Shown piece by piece: positions 7,009 through 11,216 of a stretch of DNA of 11,216 nt. The stretch covers positions 1 to 11,216 of the forward strand of contig DJUX01000058.1 in assembly GCA_002440665.1 (NCBI GenBank), read 5' to 3'. This DNA is from Dechloromonas sp. UBA6271 (lineage in GTDB: Bacteria > Pseudomonadota > Gammaproteobacteria > Burkholderiales > Rhodocyclaceae). The position numbers and the translations under genes are program-made. A model generated the notes under the pieces. It saw only the letters and a list, made by a program, of their open reading frames with translations, made no database searches and was not told the DNA's origin. Positions within the stretch are counted from its first letter, which is position 1, and each line of letters begins with the position of its first letter.

Positions 7009-8480
7009 GTGCCGGCACGGTCGAGCTCGACGACATCCAGGGCCTGCTACGCTTTGGCTACAAGCATCAAACGCAGGCCAGCTTCTTGCTGCTTCAGATC
7101 AAGGACCGTGAGGCTGCGCGTGCCTGGCTGGCCAGCGTGCCCGTGACCAGTGCCGTCACTGCCGTGCCGTCCCCCGACACCGCGTTGCAGTTGGCCTTGA
7201 GCCGCGAAGGCCTGCAAGCCTTGGGCGTGGCCGACGACATCGTGAATGCTTTTTCTCCCGAGTTCGTCTCGGGGCTGGGCAGTGACGCCAGCCAATCGCG
7301 CCGCCTCGGTGATGTGGGTGCCAGCGCGCCCGAGCGCTGGCAGTGGGGCGCGGGCCAAAAGGTGCCGCATGTGCTGGTGATGCTTTATGCGCAGCCAGGT
7401 CGGCTGGCGGCTTTTCAGCAAGCCATCGAGGCGCAGTGCGCCAACGGCTTTGACACCCTGGTCAGCCTGGCGACCAGCGAAATGGATGGCATCGAGCCTT
7501 TTGGCTTCGTCGACGGCATCTCGCAACCCAAGCTCGATTGGGAGCGCACCCGAGCCGTGCGCGACCAGGAACAACTGGCTTACAGCAACCTCAGTTGCCT
7601 GGGCGAATACCTGCTCGGCTACCCCAACGAGTATGGTGGCTACACCGACCGCCCCTTGCTCGACCCGCAACGCGACCCGCAGGCTCTGCTGCCTCGCGCC
7701 GAAGACCTGCCTGCCCAGGCCGATCTTGGCCGCAATGGCAGCTACCTTGTGCTGCGCCAGCTGCGGCAAGACGTGCCCGGCTTCTGGCAGTTCGTCAATG
7801 CCCAAGCCGGCGGCGATGCGGCCGCCCGCGAGCGCCTGGCCGCCGCGATGGTCGGGCGCACGCGCCAGGGCGAACCGGTGGTCGCGTCCACGCAGGATAT
7901 CAACGCATTCGATTACCAGGCCGACCCGCACGGCATGCGCTGCCCGCTGGGCGCCCACGTGCGCCGTGCCAACCCGCGCAATGCCGATTTGCCCAGTGGC
8001 GAACCGGGTCTGGTCTCGTGGCTCAAGCGCACGCTGGGCCTCGACGCGCAGGCGCGTGAGCAAGACCGCGTGGCCTCGACGCGCTTTCACCGCATGCTGC
8101 GGCGCGGGCGCGCGTACGGAGCGCCGGTGTCGATCGATCGAGCGTTGAGTGGCGCGGCGAGTAGTTTCGATACTGGCCTGCACTTCATCTGCCTGGGTGC
8201 CAACCTTGCGCGTCAGTTTGAGTTTGTACAAAGCGCCTGGCTGGCCAGCACGCGCTTCGATGGCCTGCGCAACGAGAGCGACCCGCTGCTGGGCACGCGC
8301 GAGCCGGCCGTTGACGGATCGCCCACCAACGAATTTTCGCTGCCACAGCCTGAAGGGCCGGCTCAACGGCTGAGCGGCTTGCCTCAGTTCGTCACTGTCC
8401 TGGGCGGAGCCTATTTCTTCCTGCCCGGCATTCGGGCCTTGCGCTACCTCGCCAGCGCGCGCTCTCAAGGATCGCCATGA
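7005..8480 (+). CDS. Dyp-type haem peroxidase
   Basis: A 491-residue haem peroxidase of the dye-decolourising (Dyp) family, which uses hydrogen peroxide to oxidise dyes, phenolics or other large reductants. The GxxDG signature is GFVDG at 167-171, with distal Asp D170. The proximal haem-ligating His is in GAHVRRANPR (H318). The distal Arg is probably R366 or R367 in RMLRRGRAYG. Two ferredoxin-like halves are recognisable: IQGLLRFGYK with SFLLLQI at the start, and HFICLGANLARQFEFVQ near the end. The length and the insert between the His and the Arg fit the long Dyp class (formerly C/D), not the short A or B types. There is no Tat or Sec signal, so it should stay in the cytoplasm unless held by its membrane neighbour. 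The start at 7005 has GAGG five bases upstream and overlaps the previous stop. A longer open frame from 6807 lies inside the upstream gene and is rejected. Confidence 0.95.
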   Translation: MSAGTVELDDIQGLLRFGYKHQTQASFLLLQIKDREAARAWLASVPVTSAVTAVPSPDTALQLALSREGLQALGVADDIVNAFSPEFVSGLGSDASQSRRLGDVGASAPERWQWGAGQKVPHVLVMLYAQPGRLAAFQQAIEAQCANGFDTLVSLATSEMDGIEPFGFVDGISQPKLDWERTRAVRDQEQLAYSNLSCLGEYLLGYPNEYGGYTDRPLLDPQRDPQALLPRAEDLPAQADLGRNGSYLVLRQLRQDVPGFWQFVNAQAGGDAAARERLAAAMVGRTRQGEPVVASTQDINAFDYQADPHGMRCPLGAHVRRANPRNADLPSGEPGLVSWLKRTLGLDAQAREQDRVASTRFHRMLRRGRAYGAPVSIDRALSGAASSFDTGLHFICLGANLARQFEFVQSAWLASTRFDGLRNESDPLLGTREPAVDGSPTNEFSLPQPEGPAQRLSGLPQFVTVLGGAYFFLPGIRALRYLASARSQGSP

Positions 8481-9703
8481 ACTCGAACGCAAGTCGCCCC
8501 GTACCGCCCGCCGATACTGGCTCAGCACTGCGCAACTGGGTGTCTGATACGCTGCTCAGGCTGATCCAGGCAGAGCGCCGCATCGACCCCTTCATCCGGC
8601 CCGCCTTCGACGCCGTGTTGCGCGACCCGCTGGCACGGTTGACCACGGCCTTGATCAACGCCCAGCGCAGCAATGAAGGCCTGAAGATCGCTGAAGAGCG
8701 GCTGCTGCCCGGTGAAGAAGAGTTCGTCGATTCGATCATCGAGAGCTTTCGCCAGCAAAGCGCCAAGCTGTGGAAGCCGGGTGGCGTCGAGCGCGGCGGC
8801 AACACCAAGACGCAAGGCATCGTGCGCGCCGAGTTCATTGTGCATGACGGCCTGCCCGAAAAATTGCGCCGCGGTATTTTCGCGCAGCCCAAGACCTACA
8901 AGGCCTGGGTGCGCTTCTCGGGACCCGGCCCCTATATCACCCCCGACATCGATGACGTGGGCTTCATGAGCATCAGCGTCAAGCTCATGGGCGTGCCCGG
9001 CCCCAAGCTGATGGAAGAAGAGAAATTCACGCAAGACATGTTTGGTGTTTCCCCGCCGACCTTCGTGACACCCGACGTGCGCGCCAACGCGCAGTTGCAG
9101 GTCGAGAGCGTGAAAAATGCGCAGATCTTCTACTTTTTCAACCTGCACCGGCCGCATGTGCTTGATGCAATCATGCAAGGCTTGTGGACCAAGACGCAGA
9201 GCAGCCCGTTTGAAGCGCCGTACTTCAGCTGTGTGCCCTATCTGCACGGCGAAGGCCAGGCAATGCAGTATTCGTTTTGGCCCAAGAGTAAGAAACGTAC
9301 ACCGATCCCGCGCCTGCCGCTGCGCCCGCCCGACGACTATCTGCGCAACGCAATGGTCGCCTCGCTACAGGCCGGCGATGTGGAGCTTGACGTGCGCGTG
9401 CAGTTGCAAACTGACTCGCACTTGATGCCGATTGAGAACGCCAGTGTGCTGTGGCCGGAGAGGCTTTCACCACGCGTGTCGGTGGCCACGCTGCGCATCC
9501 TGCGTCAGACCTTTGATTCACCCGCCCAAATGGACTTTGCCAAGCGCCTCTCCTACAACCCCTGGCACAGCATCGCCGAGCACCGCCCACTGGGCAACCA
9601 AAGCCGCGCTCGTCGCCGCATGTATTTCGAGCTATCGCAATTGCGGCACCAGATGAACGCGGTGCCACACTTCGAGCCAACGGGTGACGAGACCTTTGTT
9701 TGA
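8477..9703 (+). CDS. Catalase-like haem protein
   Basis: A 408-residue member of the catalase superfamily, of the divergent y4iL-like type as I recall it. The core runs from about residue 105: GIVRAEFIVHDGLPEKLRRGIFA, then WVRFSGPGP, GFMSISVKLMGVPG, TQDMFGVS, and the C-terminal YNPWHSIAEHRPLGNQSRARR. The latter aligns with the catalase proximal region, and Y360 may be the haem-ligating Tyr. Where classical catalases have the distal His (RxxHxKxxG), this protein reads RGGNTKTQG (106-114), so the catalytic His appears to be missing. It may be a peroxidase, a lipid-peroxide enzyme or a non-catalytic haem protein. The ATG at 8477 has AAGGA five bases before it and overlaps the peroxidase stop as ATGA. 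No signal peptide is seen. Residues 15-60 are helical and possibly membrane-binding. Confidence 0.9.
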   Translation: MNSNASRPVPPADTGSALRNWVSDTLLRLIQAERRIDPFIRPAFDAVLRDPLARLTTALINAQRSNEGLKIAEERLLPGEEEFVDSIIESFRQQSAKLWKPGGVERGGNTKTQGIVRAEFIVHDGLPEKLRRGIFAQPKTYKAWVRFSGPGPYITPDIDDVGFMSISVKLMGVPGPKLMEEEKFTQDMFGVSPPTFVTPDVRANAQLQVESVKNAQIFYFFNLHRPHVLDAIMQGLWTKTQSSPFEAPYFSCVPYLHGEGQAMQYSFWPKSKKRTPIPRLPLRPPDDYLRNAMVASLQAGDVELDVRVQLQTDSHLMPIENASVLWPERLSPRVSVATLRILRQTFDSPAQMDFAKRLSYNPWHSIAEHRPLGNQSRARRRMYFELSQLRHQMNAVPHFEPTGDETFV

Positions 9704-9714
9704 GGTCTTGCCTT

Positions 9715-9736
9715 GGCGCAAAAGAGCGCCGTTTTT
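9715..9736 (+). terminator. Intrinsic terminator of the peroxidase cluster
   Basis: GGCGC (9715-9719) and GCGCC (9726-9730) pair around a six-base loop AAAAGA and are followed by GTTTTT (9731-9736). It lies 12 bases past the catalase-like gene stop. The stem has only five pairs but all are G-C. This fits the end of the three-gene plus-strand transcript. Confidence 0.7.
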
Positions 9737-9771
9737 GCTGAGTGCGGCCTGTGCGCCTGATCGGTGGCTGA

Positions 9772-9920
9772 GCAACAGACCGCTTCCAAGAACTCTACGG
9801 CCTGACCGAAGGGTTCATCACAATTCCTGACAAGACCGATGCGCTGCGTAAAGCAGGCTCGGTCGACTGCCCGTAGCCCGTCAGCGCGGTGTGTATCGTT
9901 GGCGAAGATGGTGTGTACGT
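9772..9920 (+). pseudogene. Acyl-CoA synthetase (AMP-binding) fragment
   Basis: In the frame read from 9772 the DNA gives RFQELYGLTEGF, then DKTDALRKAGSVDCP, then a TAG stop (9874-9876), and continuing in the same frame, VCIVGEDG. This is the order of motifs in adenylate-forming (ANL superfamily) enzymes: the YGxTE motif, the GSVGxP turn about 20 residues later, and the IVGEDG stretch before the hinge. The Gly of GSVG is Asp here. The fragment covers about 45 residues of a protein normally over 500 long, with an internal stop and no start, so it is a relic. Its right end merges with the 3' end of the minus-strand gene at 9920, so the breakpoint is close to there. No function remains. Confidence 0.65.
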
Positions 9921-11216
9921 CACTGCGCCGGCAGGCAGGGGCGCAGCGCTTCGTAGCCGCCAGCCAGCAGTTGGGCCAGGTTCGGCGGCTGGCCAGTTTC
10001 GGCCTGTAGCCATCGGCCGACCTGGGTCAGCAGCGCTTGGCGGGCAGGGCTGGCGCGCCAGCCGGCGCGGTCGGTGGCGAAGGCCGGCAGCATGCTTTCC
10101 GGCGGCATCGGCGTTTTGTCGCGGTGTTCCGGCGCGACGTCGGCCATCGCCAGACGGACGTAGAGGCGCGGCGCGCACTGGTGCAGCCGGGCCGCGACCT
10201 GGGCGCCGCTGCCGCTCAGGAAATTGGGCGGAAAGGTTTCCGCCGTCTGGTGGCAGGCGGCGCAGTAGGGATAGAAGCCCTGCACGGCGGGCTCGACCGG
10301 GCCGCTCGCCGGGCTGCCCGGGGCGATGGCGTCGGTTTCCAGGCGCGGGGCGGGCAGGGCCTGGGCGGGGCGGCAGCAGGGAGGCGGGGTGGGGGCGCCG
10401 AGCTGGCCGAGCAGGGCGGCGAGCAGCGCCTGGCGCGGGAAGACGCCGGGCCCGAACAGGTCGGCACCGTTCGGGCCGGCGACCAGCGTTGTCAGGGCAC
10501 GCTCGACGGCGGCGAAGTCCTCGCGGATTTCCAGCGTCGCCGTGCTGCTCGCCGGGTCGCTGCCGTCGCGGCGCAGGCTCAGGCGGGTGAGGGCATGACC
10601 GGCGGCGTTGCGCGGCTGGCGCTCGCCGAAGCGGAGCGCGAAGGTCGCTTCGTTTGCTGAGGCCTTGCCGGAAACGGCCAGGTCGAGATTGCTCAGGGCG
10701 GTGCCGCCGGGCAGGGTAAGGCGCGCCAGTTGGCCGCCGTTCGGGCGGCCGCCGGCCAGATCGATGCTGCCGGCCAGGGTCGGCCCGGCAGCGCCGGGTG
10801 GCGGCGCGCAGTGCAGCGACCAGCGCGAGGCCGGCGGGCTGGCGGCGATGCGGCAGGACACGGTCATGCGCGTGGTGGCGATTTCGGCTTGCCGGGCGAG
10901 GGCGGCTTCGATCTGCCGGCGTTCGGGTGCAGGGACGAATTCGGCGAGGCCAGCGGCCAGCGCGGCTATCGCTTCCGGCGATCCGGGCTGGCGGATTTCG
11001 CGCGGCGGGCGCGGTAGCAGCGGTTCGAAGCGGGCCGGCACGTGCGAACGGGCGATGCGCGCCGCGTCGTCGGCCGGCCAGGCGTTCAGGCCTTGCAGCG
11101 GGTTGCGGTTGGGCAGGTCGGGGTCGCCGACGGCCAGCCCGCCGGGCCAGCGGCGGCCGGCGGTGGCGCGCAGCGGGGCGGCGACTGTTTCCGCGAAGGC
11201 AGCGTCCGGCACCCAG
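9920..11216 (-). CDS. Partial haem c protein (single CxxCH)
   Basis: The frame is open through the right edge, so the N-terminus is missing; the visible GTG at 11212 is probably internal. About 431 residues are visible. A single CxxCH haem c site, YCAACH, is at visible residues 316-321, near nucleotides 10250-10265. A possible axial Met lies downstream in KTPMPPES (visible M369). The sequence before it, residues 20-290, is rich in Ala, Arg and Pro and has no domain that I can name, although LTRLSLRRDG and LEIREDFAAVERAL look like strand-rich and helical structure. The base composition is very high in GC, above the peroxidase cluster. It is probably a periplasmic electron-transfer or enzyme protein. 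I do not recognise the family; an unseen N-terminal half may hold a catalytic domain. Confidence 0.8.
   Translation of the reverse strand, partial: WVPDAAFAETVAAPLRATAGRRWPGGLAVGDPDLPNRNPLQGLNAWPADDAARIARSHVPARFEPLLPRPPREIRQPGSPEAIAALAAGLAEFVPAPERRQIEAALARQAEIATTRMTVSCRIAASPPASRWSLHCAPPPGAAGPTLAGSIDLAGGRPNGGQLARLTLPGGTALSNLDLAVSGKASANEATFALRFGERQPRNAAGHALTRLSLRRDGSDPASSTATLEIREDFAAVERALTTLVAGPNGADLFGPGVFPRQALLAALLGQLGAPTPPPCCRPAQALPAPRLETDAIAPGSPASGPVEPAVQGFYPYCAACHQTAETFPPNFLSGSGAQVAARLHQCAPRLYVRLAMADVAPEHRDKTPMPPESMLPAFATDRAGWRASPARQALLTQVGRWLQAETGQPPNLAQLLAGGYEALRPCLPAQ

Noticed and set aside
7047..8528. A 493-codon open frame on the minus strand opposite the Dyp peroxidase gene
   Set aside because: It is a high-GC shadow frame. 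The plus strand encodes all Dyp hallmark motifs, and the minus frame has no recognisable motifs.
8522..9247. A 241-codon minus-strand frame opposite the catalase-like gene
   Set aside because: It is a shadow of the coding strand, and its composition mirrors the plus-strand codons.

Overview
This GC-rich window looks like chromosomal DNA of a betaproteobacterium, probably a relative of Dechloromonas, Azospira or Accumulibacter (Rhodocyclales). That guess rests on the style of the proteins: fumarase C next to a DUF2789 protein, a GAF signalling protein and a large haem c protein. It was not tested by any search. No rRNA, tRNA, CRISPR array or complete insertion sequence is visible.

Layout. (1) At 1-288 (+) is the middle of a tyrosine recombinase gene, open at the left edge and stopped before most of the catalytic domain, so a relic. 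(2) At 343-1092 (+) is a GAF-domain protein with lower GC than its surroundings. (3) On the minus strand, from 5106 down to 1180, lie four genes read in the order TIR-domain membrane protein, OmpA-like lipoprotein, DUF2789 protein, fumarase C. The TIR and lipoprotein genes overlap by ATGA and are probably translationally coupled. DUF2789 and fumC are 15 bases apart. The gap between the two pairs holds two hairpins, so they may be separate transcripts. (4) An upstream region at 5107-5455 has a candidate plus-strand promoter. (5) At 5456-9703 (+) is a peroxidase cluster: a frameshifted short gene, then a membrane protein, a Dyp-type peroxidase and a catalase-like haem protein. The three intact genes are joined by ATGA overlaps and followed by an intrinsic terminator. 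(6) At about 9772-9920 (+) is a fragment of an acyl-CoA synthetase (AMP-binding) gene with an internal stop. (7) From 9920 to the right edge (-) is a partial gene for a large protein with one CxxCH haem c site.

How the genes may work together. The TIR protein has a cytoplasmic TIR domain that keeps the catalytic glutamate of TIR NAD-consuming enzymes, one membrane span and a proline-rich part probably outside the inner membrane. Its coupled partner is a lipoprotein with Asp just after the lipidated Cys (a signal for staying in the inner membrane in E. coli) and an OmpA-type domain that lacks the usual peptidoglycan-binding Asp. Together they suggest an envelope-facing module with a cytoplasmic TIR effector, the least conventional system here. 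The peroxidase, catalase-like and membrane proteins form a second likely unit for peroxide or haem-based oxidation. Gene relics on both sides of that cluster suggest it was inserted into, or rearranged in, this position.
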